DNA of 64,000 nucleotides from a virus, in IMG/VR virus record IMGVR_UViG_3300036790_000270, positions 1 to 64,000 of that record. The stretch is one strand, 5' to 3'. Every line of letters starts with the position of its first letter. Positions within the stretch are counted from its first letter, which is position 1. A program made the position numbers and the translations under genes. The notes under the pieces were generated by a model that was not told the origin of the DNA, ran no database searches, and saw only the letters and a program-made list of their open reading frames with translations. Below, one piece after another: positions 1 through 6,910 of the stretch.

Positions 1-56
1 GGGGTGCCGGGCGTCGCCTGAATCTCCCGCAGAACCCTCAGGTAAGTATCTGGCAT
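1..56 (-). CDS. Partial early protein, cut by the window edge
   Basis: An ATG at 54-56 on the minus strand opens a frame beginning MPDTYLRVLREIQ that leaves the window after 18 codons. It follows the stop of the gene at 61-225 by four bases, and the GGAA-rich end of that gene can serve as its ribosome-binding site. The fragment is too short to identify. It shows that the leftward early operon continues beyond the left edge. Confidence 0.6.
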   Translation of the reverse strand, partial: MPDTYLRVLREIQATPGT

Positions 57-60
57 GGTG

Positions 61-225
61 TTATTCCTGTTCCTTCCTCTCAAACAGATCCCAGCGGATC
101 ACGTGGACACTGAGGATCTCGCCAGCCTCAACGTACGCGTAACGAAGTGCATCGAACATGGCCTGAATGGCTGTGTGCTCGGCATCAGCGGCACTGTCGG
201 CATCCGCGGCGAGCGACAGCGACAT
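61..225 (-). CDS. Small hypothetical early protein (54 aa)
   Basis: The frame begins MSLSLAADADSA and ends with TAA at 61-63. It is short, acidic to neutral and probably helical, without cysteines or a membrane segment. No clear ribosome-binding site precedes the ATG, and an in-frame stop lies 19-21 bases upstream, so no earlier start exists. It is the second-last visible member of the leftward operon and is followed after four bases by the truncated edge gene. No family recognised. Confidence 0.55.
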   Translation of the reverse strand: MSLSLAADADSAADAEHTAIQAMFDALRYAYVEAGEILSVHVIRWDLFERKEQE

Positions 226-250
226 GGCGCGGTGGTCAGGCGGTCACTGG

Positions 251-544
251 TCAGCCCAGTTCCTTTCTTGCCTTGTACTCAGCAATGAGGTTGCCCGCCC
301 ACCGGTCGTTCGCCTCAGGCGAGTCATCGAACGGGATGAACCGGTCGTGCGGTCCCGGCTCGGCCGGGTTGTACTCGCTGCCCGGCTGCATGACGCCGCG
401 CCGGAACGCCTGCTCCCATTCGCGGTGCAGTACCGACTGCCGCCACGGGAGCTTGTTCTCTAGCCGTTCCATGTCCTCGGTGATCAGCTGGCAGTTACGG
501 AACGGCGCACGTCCCGATGACGGCCGGAACCAGGTGCGCCTCAT
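251..544 (-). CDS. Hypothetical early protein (97 aa)
   Basis: The start ATG (542-544) overlaps the stop of the upstream gene as ATGA, which indicates translational coupling. A longer in-frame extension exists upstream but reads through the neighbour in an Arg-rich shadow frame, so I reject it. The product is charged and Trp-rich (MRRTWFRPSSGR near the N-terminus, ending AEYKARKELG) and soluble, with no motif I recognise. Role unknown. Confidence 0.75.
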   Translation of the reverse strand: MRRTWFRPSSGRAPFRNCQLITEDMERLENKLPWRQSVLHREWEQAFRRGVMQPGSEYNPAEPGPHDRFIPFDDSPEANDRWAGNLIAEYKARKELG

Positions 545-882
545 GACGCGTCCGGCAGCATGGCGTACAGCCCGCGTGCGTTCTCCGGCAGGCTTTCCGG
601 TGCGTACTCGAACCTGGTGCCCAGCGGGCCGACGATGGCGACGCGGCCGAACCCGGCTACGTACACGTGCACGACGTCGGTACCCGGGTGAACGTGCAGC
701 CCGATGTTGCCCTCGCCGAGGGGGCTGTTGCTGTACGCGCCCGGCTGTGACGGGTCGACCGCCATGCTGCGAAGCTCGCTGTAGGTGAGCTGGTTCACGG
801 TTTGTCTCCTTGCTTTCGCGTCGGTGTTCAGGTTGTCGCGCTCTTCGGCGCTCATGCTGTCCGGGTAACTGCTCACGGTCAC
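541..882 (-). CDS. Hypothetical early protein (113 aa)
   Basis: The GTG at 880-882 overlaps the upstream stop as GTGA. A second GTG at 874-876 is better spaced from the GAGGAGA ribosome-binding site and could be the true start (111 aa). The N-terminal third is hydrophilic and helical. The rest has short hydrophobic strands (VVHVYVAGFG, VAIVGPLG), suggesting a small beta domain. Coupled on both sides to the genes at 251-544 and 879-1361. No family assigned. Confidence 0.75.
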   Translation of the reverse strand: MTVSSYPDSMSAEERDNLNTDAKARRQTVNQLTYSELRSMAVDPSQPGAYSNSPLGEGNIGLHVHPGTDVVHVYVAGFGRVAIVGPLGTRFEYAPESLPENARGLYAMLPDAS

Positions 883-1361
883 TTCTCCTCTGCGTCATCG
901 CCGCCGACGTCGTCACGTTCCGCGTTGAACCCGGCTAGCCTGTCTGCTTCCTCGCAGTACAGCGGGCAGGTGCCGTCTGCGGTTCGGATGCGGTTGCTGT
1001 ACGGGCACCAGTCCCCTACGTCGTTGCGGTGTTCGGGTACCTGCTCCAGGCCGTCTAGGTCCTGTAGCGGGTCCTCGGCCTCGTACCCGTCCGGCCCGTA
1101 CAGGACGCCGGCGATCAGCGTGTCCTCGTCGTCGTTCAGGCTGGCGCGCATTTCCCCGACCGCCAGTTCCTCGGCTTCTTCAGCGGTAGCCGCGACAGCA
1201 GATGCTGCCCACGCGCCCTTTGCGCCGTCGATCACTTCGCTGCCGTCATCCAGGTAGTCGCTGCCGCCGTAGACGCTGTGCTCGCCTTCGACTACTCCCA
1301 CGCTGACCGGCTCGTCTTCCACCCAGAGCCCTATGACGGTCCACGCCTTGCTGTCGCTCAT
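879..1361 (-). CDS. Acidic hypothetical early protein (160 aa)
   Basis: The start ATG (1359-1361) has an AAGGAGA ribosome-binding site a few bases upstream. An apparent in-frame GTG start at 1397 lies inside the palindrome at 1390-1405 and lacks a ribosome-binding site. The product is strongly acidic, with an Ala/Glu-rich helical middle (residues about 50-85) and a CPYSN...CPLYC cysteine set near residues 120-140 that could bind metal. Its start is 29 bases downstream of the palindrome, the first member of a coupled run of genes to the left. Function unknown. Confidence 0.8.
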   Translation of the reverse strand: MSDSKAWTVIGLWVEDEPVSVGVVEGEHSVYGGSDYLDDGSEVIDGAKGAWAASAVAATAEEAEELAVGEMRASLNDDEDTLIAGVLYGPDGYEAEDPLQDLDGLEQVPEHRNDVGDWCPYSNRIRTADGTCPLYCEEADRLAGFNAERDDVGGDDAEEK

Positions 1362-1389
1362 GCTCGGTTCTCCTTGCGTGATTGTGCTA

Positions 1390-1405
1390 AGTGCCACGTG
1401 GCACT
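1390..1405. promoter_or_regulatory. Palindromic operator-like site, copy 1
   Basis: Perfect 16-bp AGTGCCACGTGGCACT flanked by TA/AA. It lies in the gap between the stop at 1417 and the start at 1361. Confidence 0.7.
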
Positions 1406-1416
1406 AACTATTCCGG

Positions 1417-2493
1417 TTAGTCGACCTGCCCGCCGACCGACCAGGACCGGCCCTCGGGCACCGTGTTCTTCACGAGCTGGTACCAGGTCTTGCCGTCGCC
1501 CAGCTTGAGCGTGCGGTGCTCCGGACGGCGGCCGGCCTCGCGCGGGCGGTGCCGCATGAAACCACGGCCGTAGGTGACCCCGTACTCGTCCTTCCGTACT
1601 TCGGTCACCTGGTGGTTGACGCCGAGAACGTACGCGCTTGGCGTGCTCGGTGCGTTTAGCTCACGGGTCTGGCGGGTTGACCTGACGGCGAACACGTCCC
1701 CTTGCCGCAGTACCTCGCGGCTTCCGCTTTCCGCTTCGATGACCTGCGGCGGCTTCAGCGCCTCGCGGGCTTCCGCTACCGTCTGCGGCTTCGCGCCCTC
1801 TGGCAGCTGCGTGAGGAAGTACAGGCCGAAACCCGGCTCGTTCTCGTCGAACGCCGACAGGAAGTACGCTGACCCGCTGACGTACTGCCCGGCCGGGTGC
1901 ACCATCCGGTGCGTCAGGTCCATGTACGCGGGCTCGCGGTGCCAGTACTGGTAGTTCGCCGTGAACACGGTCTCGCCCAGGTGGTGGACCTTGATCTCGT
2001 ACGACCAGTCACCGCCGGGCAGCTGCTGCCAGTTCCGCGTGTAATGCGTGTCCCCGAGATCCCACTTACTGGGGGCTTCCGGGCGCGTACGCGTCTCCGA
2101 GGTGTACCGGTCCGGCAGCGTCTCGACGGCCGTGATGCTGTTGTGCTTGATGCCGGCCTGGTTCAGTGCGGAGAACGGGATGATCAGGAACGGCAGTCCC
2201 GTATCCCGGACCAGTGCCTGGACTGCAGTCTGCATACTGGTGGTGGACTGCCCCCAGCCGCGCCTGCCTGACCAGCGGTCACCGTTCAGCAGCCACCAGC
2301 CGCGCCTGCTGCTCCCCGACGGCATGATCACGGCGAGAGGGAAATGCCGCCCGTAACTGAATATGGCGTCATTGCCGTCTAGCGTGCCCTGGTAGATTCC
2401 TTGCAGGTGATAGTCGCTGAAGAAGTGCTGGTTGTCGGTGCCCGCGTCCCGGATGAACCTTTCGATGATCTCAGACATTCTCTTACCGGACAT
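1417..2493 (-). CDS. Hypothetical early protein (358 aa)
   Basis: The ATG at 2493 has an AAGGAG site seven bases upstream (minus strand). It is the second-largest product of the early region. The N-terminal half carries a Trp/Gly-rich stretch (GWWLLNGDRWSGRRGWGQST, residues about 65-84). The C-terminal half is Tyr/His-rich, then basic with RHRPREAGRRPEHRT before a short hydrophobic end. No catalytic motif or membrane segment is evident. The basic C-terminal region would suit nucleic-acid binding, but that is only an impression. No family assigned. Confidence 0.85.
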   Translation of the reverse strand: MSGKRMSEIIERFIRDAGTDNQHFFSDYHLQGIYQGTLDGNDAIFSYGRHFPLAVIMPSGSSRRGWWLLNGDRWSGRRGWGQSTTSMQTAVQALVRDTGLPFLIIPFSALNQAGIKHNSITAVETLPDRYTSETRTRPEAPSKWDLGDTHYTRNWQQLPGGDWSYEIKVHHLGETVFTANYQYWHREPAYMDLTHRMVHPAGQYVSGSAYFLSAFDENEPGFGLYFLTQLPEGAKPQTVAEAREALKPPQVIEAESGSREVLRQGDVFAVRSTRQTRELNAPSTPSAYVLGVNHQVTEVRKDEYGVTYGRGFMRHRPREAGRRPEHRTLKLGDGKTWYQLVKNTVPEGRSWSVGGQVD

Positions 2494-2523
2494 GCGTGTT
2501 TCTCCTTGTCGTGTGTTTTGCTC

Positions 2524-2531
2524 AGTGCCAC
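2524..2531. promoter_or_regulatory. Half-site of the palindromic operator
   Basis: AGTGCCAC, one arm only. The second arm is not conserved in the following bases (TAAGTCGTGCTGACT). It occupies the same kind of intergenic position (2494-2550) as the full copies, so it looks like a decayed copy. Confidence 0.35.
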
Positions 2532-2550
2532 TAAGTCGTGCTGACTGTGG

Positions 2551-2694
2551 TTAGCTGTCGTTTCGCTTGCCAGTCAGTACCAGCAGCCACAGCGTGTCGA
2601 ACGCCTCGCTGACCTCGGGCGGGTTGTCCAGCTTCTCCGCCGGGTTGTCGGCGACGTAAGCTTCTAGCAGCCGTAGTGCGGCAGTTGGCGTCAT
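2551..2694 (-). CDS. Small hypothetical early protein (47 aa)
   Basis: The frame begins MTPTAALRLLEAYVADNP and ends in TAA at 2551-2553. A GAGGAGA ribosome-binding site sits just upstream, within the end of the oxidoreductase gene, and one base separates that gene's stop from this ATG. The tight coupling and good ribosome-binding site support it despite its size. It is probably a single amphipathic helical domain. Function unknown. Confidence 0.75.
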   Translation of the reverse strand: MTPTAALRLLEAYVADNPAEKLDNPPEVSEAFDTLWLLVLTGKRNDS

Positions 2695-2695
2695 G

Positions 2696-4207
2696 TCAGT
2701 TCTCCTCTAGCAGGTGCTGACCGACGCGGAGCGCGTTGGCCATGATCGTCAGCGCGGGGTTGACCGCGCCGATACTCGGGAACACCGATGCGTCCGTGAC
2801 GTACAGGTTGTCCAGGTCGTGCGCCTTGCAGTGCACGTCAACAACCGATGTTGCCGGGTCGTTACCCATCCGCGCGGTGCCCGCCTGGTGCGCGACGCCG
2901 GCTAGCGGGATCTGCTTGCCCGCGAACCACGTGTGATTGAGCATCCCGGTGACGCGCATGATCTCGCGCAGCTTCATGTACAGCCCGCGAGCTTCTGATT
3001 CGTTTGTCGGCGTGTACGCCAGGTGCACGTTCCCCCCCGTGTCCAGGGTTACCCGGTTCTGCGCCAGGGGCAGGTCCTCGGTGGTCAGCCAGAAGTCCAC
3101 GCTGTGCGCGGCGATTTTCGCCAGCGGCCATTCGGGCGCCAGCATCGCCAGCCTGCTCTCACTGCGCATCGCCGCCGCGCACGACTTGCCCACCATCTGA
3201 ATCGATCCGAGCGAACCGTAGAAGTCATGCAGGGCCATGGTCTTCTGGAACACCGTGTGATTCGGCTTCCGGTCAACCGCGATCACCGCGCGGCTGTTGT
3301 GCATCATGAAGTTCCGGCCGACCTGACCCGAACTGTTGGCGATGCCTGACTGCAAGAGGATCTTGGCAGTGTTGACCGCGCCGGCCGCGAGCACCACGTT
3401 GTCAGCGCTGTACCAGTCATGCCCGCCAAGATGCACGCCGTCCTGTGCCTGCTGTTTCGCCCACACGCCCATGACTCGCCCGTTGCGGACGACGATCTCG
3501 TCAACCTCAGCGCCGGTCACCAGCGTGACGTTCGGGTAGTCGACGATCGGTTTGACCGCGATCACGTCAGCGTCAGCTTTGCCGTTGACCAGGCAGGGGT
3601 GCCCGTCGCAGGTACCGCACTTGACACACGGCAGTTCCGGCTTGCTCCCGCTGCCGCTCTCGTTCAGCAGGACGGCGGACGGCGCGTGGAACGGGTGGTA
3701 GCCCTCGGCGGCCAGCTGACCGGAGATCTCCGCGATGCGCGGTGCGTGCCGGACCGGCGGGTGCGGGTACTGCCGGGACCATGCTCCCTCGGTCGGGTCC
3801 TCGCCGTGTCGCCCGTGCACCTGGTACATCTGCTCCGCAGCCGAGTAGAACGGTTCCATGTCGCCGTAGCTGACCGGCCATGCGGGTGAAGTGCCGTCAA
3901 CGTGCCCGGTCACGTCGAAGTCTTCCGGTCGCAGCCGGAACAGCGCCGCGCCGTACAACTTGGTCGCGCCCCCCACGTAGTAGTGGCTCTGCGGCTGGAA
4001 CGGCTTCCCGTGCCGGTCGTACCAGGTATCCGGCGAGATGTACCGGCCGTCCTCGAACACGGCCTCCGGGTCCCAGTTCTGCGCCTCCTGCGGCAGGAAG
4101 CCGCCCCGTTCGAGGATCAGGATCTTCCGGCCGGCCCGCGCCAGCTTGCTCGCGATCGTGCCGCCGCCGGCGCCGCTGCCGATGATGATGAACTCGTAGT
4201 CACTCAT
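2696..4207 (-). CDS. GMC-family FAD-dependent oxidoreductase
   Basis: This 503-residue protein has the two ends expected of glucose-methanol-choline oxidoreductases. At the N-terminus is an FAD-binding Rossmann motif (FIIIGSGAGGG, about residues 6-16). At the C-terminus is the substrate domain with a catalytic His in GVAHQAGTARMG (near 440) and the partner Asn in GAVNPALTIMANA (near 483). A cysteine cluster (CVKCGTCDGHPC) lies in the middle. Family members oxidise alcohol groups of sugars, choline or other small molecules; the substrate here cannot be read. The ATG at 4207 has an AAAGGAA site; an upstream in-frame start would read through the leader. Such a metabolic enzyme is unusual for a phage early region. 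It looks full-length and intact, with host-like codon use. Confidence 0.93.
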   Translation of the reverse strand: MSDYEFIIIGSGAGGGTIASKLARAGRKILILERGGFLPQEAQNWDPEAVFEDGRYISPDTWYDRHGKPFQPQSHYYVGGATKLYGAALFRLRPEDFDVTGHVDGTSPAWPVSYGDMEPFYSAAEQMYQVHGRHGEDPTEGAWSRQYPHPPVRHAPRIAEISGQLAAEGYHPFHAPSAVLLNESGSGSKPELPCVKCGTCDGHPCLVNGKADADVIAVKPIVDYPNVTLVTGAEVDEIVVRNGRVMGVWAKQQAQDGVHLGGHDWYSADNVVLAAGAVNTAKILLQSGIANSSGQVGRNFMMHNSRAVIAVDRKPNHTVFQKTMALHDFYGSLGSIQMVGKSCAAAMRSESRLAMLAPEWPLAKIAAHSVDFWLTTEDLPLAQNRVTLDTGGNVHLAYTPTNESEARGLYMKLREIMRVTGMLNHTWFAGKQIPLAGVAHQAGTARMGNDPATSVVDVHCKAHDLDNLYVTDASVFPSIGAVNPALTIMANALRVGQHLLEEN

Positions 4208-4251
4208 GCTTTTCCTTTCTGGGTTCGTGCAGGTGAGCACGCGGAAAGCTA

Positions 4252-4267
4252 AGTGCCACGTGGCACC
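4252..4267. promoter_or_regulatory. Palindromic operator-like site, copy 2
   Basis: AGTGCCACGTGGCACC, one outer mismatch. It lies 45 bases before the oxidoreductase start. The flanking GCACGCGGAAAGCTA is shared with the copy at 7485. Confidence 0.65.
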
Positions 4268-4282
4268 TAGCCTCCCGTCTGC

Positions 4283-4537
4283 CTAGCTGACCACCCATCC
4301 CTGCGGCGTCCACGTCAGCGCCGCTGACCAGTCGCCCCCGTGCACGCACGCCGAGATGCCCCCCTGCAACGTAAGCTCGTCCAGTGACCACTGATGGTCC
4401 CCGAACGGCAGCAGCCCCGGCATCGTGGTGAATGACAGGAATTCCGGGTAATGGCCGACCGCGAACGTGAACGACCTTTTCGTGTGCGGCGCGTCATGCC
4501 CTTTCAGCAGTGGCGCCACGTGCACCAGGGCGGTCAT
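4283..4537 (-). CDS. Hypothetical early protein (84 aa)
   Basis: The ATG at 4535-4537 overlaps the upstream stop as ATGA and has a GGAGGACGGG site. The product (MTALVHVAPLLKGHDAPHTK...) is rich in His, Trp and aromatic beta-type segments and ends in LTWTPQGWVVS. It is soluble, with no motif recognised. Coupled with the 36-residue gene upstream as a two-gene unit behind the operator at 4664. Confidence 0.75.
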   Translation of the reverse strand: MTALVHVAPLLKGHDAPHTKRSFTFAVGHYPEFLSFTTMPGLLPFGDHQWSLDELTLQGGISACVHGGDWSAALTWTPQGWVVS

Positions 4538-4644
4538 TGCCCGTCCTCCTCTGCGTCATAGCCCACCGTCGAGTAGTAGGTCTCGTCTGACTCCAGGCAC
4601 ATCCGCAGGAACCTCCGCGCCGCGCCCGCGATTTTCTTCCACAT
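4534..4644 (-). CDS. Tiny early protein (36 aa)
   Basis: The frame begins MWKKIAGAARRFLRMC and ends EEDGQ. It has an AAGGGG ribosome-binding site and couples to the next gene by ATGA. The first 16 residues form a basic amphipathic helix and the rest is acidic. A peptide like this could bind a membrane or a protein partner, but nothing in the sequence decides that. Confidence 0.7.
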   Translation of the reverse strand: MWKKIAGAARRFLRMCLESDETYYSTVGYDAEEDGQ

Positions 4645-4663
4645 GCTGATTCCCCTTCTCCTT

Positions 4664-4679
4664 AGTGCCACGTGGCACC
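4664..4679. promoter_or_regulatory. Palindromic operator-like site, copy 3
   Basis: AGTGCCACGTGGCACC, 20 bases before the start at 4644. An AT-rich stretch (4680-4712) follows on the right and may hold a leftward promoter. Confidence 0.65.
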
Positions 4680-4715
4680 AAGGAAATTTTTCGTTTGCAC
4701 CAGTTGTTTCCGGTT

Positions 4716-4780
4716 GCGCGATACGGGCCCGGCCACCAGAAGCACGAGCCCATATCCGAGACGCCGGGCCCGTATCGCGC
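4716..4780 (-). terminator. Large 17-bp inverted repeat, probable terminator or RNA hairpin
   Basis: Perfect 17-base arms (4716-4732 and 4764-4780, GCGCGATACGGGCCCGG and its complement) enclose a 31-base loop. The hairpin begins 8 bases after the stop of the gene at 4789-5088, as a terminator would. No T-run follows on the minus strand (CAACCGG), so it is not a typical intrinsic terminator. Confidence 0.6.
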
Positions 4781-4788
4781 GAGATTAG

Positions 4789-5088
4789 CTAGAAGCGGCC
4801 TACGTAGTCGAGGGCTTCCTGGCACCCGTTGACGCCTACTGTCGCGCCTACCACGACGGTGGAGTCAACCAGGTTAAGCACCGACATGAACGTCAGCACC
4901 GCGACCAGGCTGATCAGTGCTATGTGGATGTGCAGCCGGCGGCGGAAGCGGGCAGCCTCGTCTTCTTCCGCCAGCACCAGCCGGTGCACCTCGGCGCACA
5001 CCCGGTGATGCGCCTTGTCTCGTTCGGCTTTCAGCCGTTTCACGCACTTACGGCACGGGCTCGTGATCTCACGGATTGGAAAGCTCAT
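4789..5088 (-). CDS. Small membrane protein (99 aa)
   Basis: The frame starts MSFPIREITSPCRKCVKRLK with an AGGAGA ribosome-binding site. CxxC with neighbouring His residues marks a possible metal knuckle near residues 12-40. One strong transmembrane segment follows (about 60-85, ALISLVAVLTFMSVLNLV), then a short exported or cytoplasmic tail. The start overlaps the end of the phosphoribosyltransferase-like gene by 20 bases. It is the last gene before the 17-bp inverted repeat. Role unknown; single-pass small phage membrane proteins are often superinfection or lysis accessories. Confidence 0.75.
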   Translation of the reverse strand: MSFPIREITSPCRKCVKRLKAERDKAHHRVCAEVHRLVLAEEDEAARFRRRLHIHIALISLVAVLTFMSVLNLVDSTVVVGATVGVNGCQEALDYVGRF

Positions 5089-5464
5089 GCGCGGGGATCT
5101 CCTTGTAGGTGCCGGTGTCAACTTCGTAGGTAGCCACGATCGGGGCGTGCTCCGACTGGTTCATGTAGCCGAGCATGAAGTCCGTCGTGTGCTTCTTGCT
5201 CGCGCCGAACGCGAAGTAGTCATCCACGTACAGGAACCGCTGCGACGGGCTGACCGCGCCAATCGTGACGATCACTGAGACTGCGCAGTCGTGCCCGTCC
5301 GGGTACACGATCATCAGCGGCTTCCCGGTCAGCGTGCTAATGCTCGCGCCCAGCGAGATCGCGTGCGCGTCCCCCGCCACCACGATCGCGTCATAGTCGT
5401 CCTCGTGCTTGCACAGGTCCAGCATCGCGCCGTACACCGCGTCCTGAAGGGTATCTGCTGGCAT
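5069..5464 (-). CDS. Phosphoribosyltransferase-like protein (131 aa)
   Basis: The sequence has the layout of a type I phosphoribosyltransferase: an early strand-loop DAIVVAGDAHAISLGASIS, then the PRPP-loop-like strand RFLYVDDYFAFGAS (about residues 85-98), close to the family VDD-xxxTG-xS pattern. The family transfers phosphoribose from PRPP to a base or degrades such links. The Thr-Gly of the loop is replaced by Phe-Gly, so catalysis is uncertain and a binding role is possible. Start ATG 5464 is chosen over an upstream GTG inside the palindrome at 5514 because it has an AAGGAGAAAG site. Confidence 0.6.
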   Translation of the reverse strand: MPADTLQDAVYGAMLDLCKHEDDYDAIVVAGDAHAISLGASISTLTGKPLMIVYPDGHDCAVSVIVTIGAVSPSQRFLYVDDYFAFGASKKHTTDFMLGYMNQSEHAPIVATYEVDTGTYKEIPAHELSNP

Positions 5465-5504
5465 TGTCTTTCTCCTTCCGTCCGATCCGTTCGGACACGG
5501 AAAA

Positions 5505-5538
5505 GGCCCGCTTAATGCCACGTGGCACTAAGCGGGCC
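5505..5538 (-). terminator. Terminator built around an operator palindrome
   Basis: The palindrome copy AATGCCACGTGGCACT (5514-5529) is extended by GGCCCGCTTA on one side and TAAGCGGGCC on the other, giving a stem of about 16 bp. On the minus strand it is followed by CCTTTTCC, an intrinsic-terminator-like T-run. It lies between the gene ending at 5549 and the gene starting at 5464, and would reduce read-through into the latter. Confidence 0.65.
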
Positions 5539-5548
5539 CCACCGTGAG

Positions 5549-5728
5549 CTAGCGGTCCCAGTATTTCGGAATTTCCGCCGGCCACAATGGGCCGATGTTC
5601 GTTCCAACGCGGGACAGGTTGTACATGCCGTATACCGGATTGTTTCCGTGCCATACCTCGGACGGCTCTATTTCCCAGCCGCGCGCTGCTGCCTGCTTGC
5701 GCATCTCCTCGAATTCTTTTCGCTGCAT
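5549..5728 (-). CDS. Small hypothetical early protein (59 aa)
   Basis: The frame begins MQRKEFEEMRKQAAARGWEI and ends IPKYWDR. The charged helical start and aromatic C-terminal half (VYGMYNLSR, GPLWPAEIP) look like a folded mini-domain. It starts one base after the stop of the preceding gene and has a GAGGA-type site. No family recognised. Confidence 0.7.
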   Translation of the reverse strand: MQRKEFEEMRKQAAARGWEIEPSEVWHGNNPVYGMYNLSRVGTNIGPLWPAEIPKYWDR

Positions 5729-5729
5729 G

Positions 5730-5858
5730 TCAGTAGCCGTCCTCGATCGCGTGCAGCCGCGTGTAGAATCGCAGGTTAAGCTTCCGGAAACGGCACCGGC
5801 TGGTCAGCCCGCATAGCTGCGAGTAGACCTTGATCCTGAGTAGTTCGTTGACAGTCAT
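5730..5858 (-). CDS. Tiny basic early protein (42 aa)
   Basis: The frame begins MTVNELLRIKVYSQL and includes CGLTSRCRFRKLNLRF. The strong net positive charge could suit nucleic-acid or membrane contact. An AAAGGAAA ribosome-binding site sits just downstream of the palindrome copy at 5876. It is first in a coupled pair with 5549-5728. Function not readable. Confidence 0.65.
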   Translation of the reverse strand: MTVNELLRIKVYSQLCGLTSRCRFRKLNLRFYTRLHAIEDGY

Positions 5859-5875
5859 GTGATTTCCTTTCTGCT

Positions 5876-5891
5876 AGTGCCACGTGGCACT
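5876..5891. promoter_or_regulatory. Palindromic operator-like site, copy 5
   Basis: Perfect AGTGCCACGTGGCACT, 18 bases before the start at 5858 and 9 bases after the stop of the lipoprotein gene. Confidence 0.7.
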
Positions 5892-5899
5892 AAGAATGG

Positions 5900-6358
5900 T
5901 TAGCTGTTACAACTGCTGATGTTCGCCGTGACGGAATTAAGAACGCTGGTGACCGTGACTAGCTGCGCGGTGGCGCCGCTGACGTCGCCGGCTGTCATGT
6001 CTTCCCCGGCCGTTACCAGGCCCGTCATGGCCGTGACGTAGTCGGCACTTCCCGGCATCGGGTCAGCGAGCGCGGTAGCCGCGTCGGTGGTGAGTTGCGG
6101 GCCGTCCGTGAATTCAAGCGCTGGCAGGTTGCCCGCGTCCGCGTCCTGCCCCGACTGGGCAAGGTCGCTCTCGATAGCGGTTGTCTCGGTGAGGCCGCCA
6201 CCGGTTGCCCACGCCGCTATTAGTACGCAGGCCGGCACGGGGGAGGAAACCTTAACGGGAGTGACTACCTGACTTGCCCCCGTGCTGCCGCACGCGGTCA
6301 TGCTCACCGCGAGTGCTGCCGTCATCAGGATGACGCCGATAATGCCCTTGATATTCAT
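5900..6358 (-). CDS. Predicted lipoprotein (152 aa)
   Basis: The N-terminus MNIKGIIGVILMTAALAVSM is a signal sequence ending in a lipobox (VSMTAC), so the mature protein should begin at Cys27 and be lipid-anchored on the outside of the cell membrane. The mature part is Ala/Thr-rich and acidic, with two further Cys near the start (AC) and end (SSCNS) that could pair. Phage lipoproteins of this size often act in superinfection exclusion; that role is inference. ATG 6358 has an AAAGGAAA site; an upstream GTG in the palindrome at 6378 is rejected as start. Confidence 0.8.
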   Translation of the reverse strand: MNIKGIIGVILMTAALAVSMTACGSTGASQVVTPVKVSSPVPACVLIAAWATGGGLTETTAIESDLAQSGQDADAGNLPALEFTDGPQLTTDAATALADPMPGSADYVTAMTGLVTAGEDMTAGDVSGATAQLVTVTSVLNSVTANISSCNS

Positions 6359-6377
6359 GCTGTTTTCCTTTCTGCTA

Positions 6378-6393
6378 AGTGCCACGCGGCACT
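6378..6393. promoter_or_regulatory. Palindromic operator-like site, copy 6
   Basis: AGTGCCACGCGGCACT, with a central T-to-C change that breaks the CACGTG core. It lies 20 bases before the lipoprotein start. Confidence 0.6.
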
Positions 6394-6401
6394 AAGAACG
6401 G

Positions 6402-6629
6402 TTACTTGCTCGCCGGGAACGTCCACCACAGCACGCGCGTCCATGCACTGGCGAAGCGCGCGTCATTCCCGTCTAGGCGGGACGCGGAATACCGGCGCTC
6501 CCCATCGGGCATCAGAATGGCCGTGAAACTGTATCGCCGGCCCCTGATCAAGCGCGTCCACCGTTGGCTTGACCCGTTTCCCGGCGCGATCGGCGCAATT
6601 GTTGTGATCACGCGCTGCGGCTGCCTCAT
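6402..6629 (-). CDS. Basic hypothetical early protein (75 aa)
   Basis: The ATG at 6627-6629 overlaps the upstream stop as ATGA, with a GGAGGAA ribosome-binding site. The product is Arg/Trp-rich and basic (RWTRLIRGRRYSF, WTRVLWWTFPASK). No membrane segment or known motif. Possibly nucleic-acid binding by composition only. Confidence 0.7.
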   Translation of the reverse strand: MRQPQRVITTIAPIAPGNGSSQRWTRLIRGRRYSFTAILMPDGERRYSASRLDGNDARFASAWTRVLWWTFPASK

Positions 6630-6910
6630 GCCGTTCCTCCTTGCCTGCTGATATCAGTTACGCTTGCCTCATGCCAGGCCGTTCCGTCCCAGACGCTGAT
6701 AACCACGTGCGGGATATCCCGGAACGGATCGCCCGTGGGACGCTTGTTGTCGCCGACGGCGAAGACACTGATAGTCCACTGGTCAGCTGTCGGCAGTGAT
6801 TTGTCATTGGTTACGTAATGGTCACCGAAACTTTTTCCGTAACTGTCGGCGAACGGTAGGTGCCGGATTCTCGGCTTGACGTCAGATTCCTTGTTCCACG
6901 GTCCGCGCAT
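6626..6910 (-). CDS. Hypothetical early protein (94 aa)
   Basis: The frame starts MRGPWNKESDVKPRIRHLPF with a GGAGGA site, 17 bases downstream of the palindrome copy at 6927. It alternates charged loops with short beta-type segments (WTISVFAVGD, HVVISVWDGTAWHE). An upstream GTG inside the palindrome is not used here. Coupled to 6402-6629. No family assigned. Confidence 0.75.
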   Translation of the reverse strand: MRGPWNKESDVKPRIRHLPFADSYGKSFGDHYVTNDKSLPTADQWTISVFAVGDNKRPTGDPFRDIPHVVISVWDGTAWHEASVTDISRQGGTA

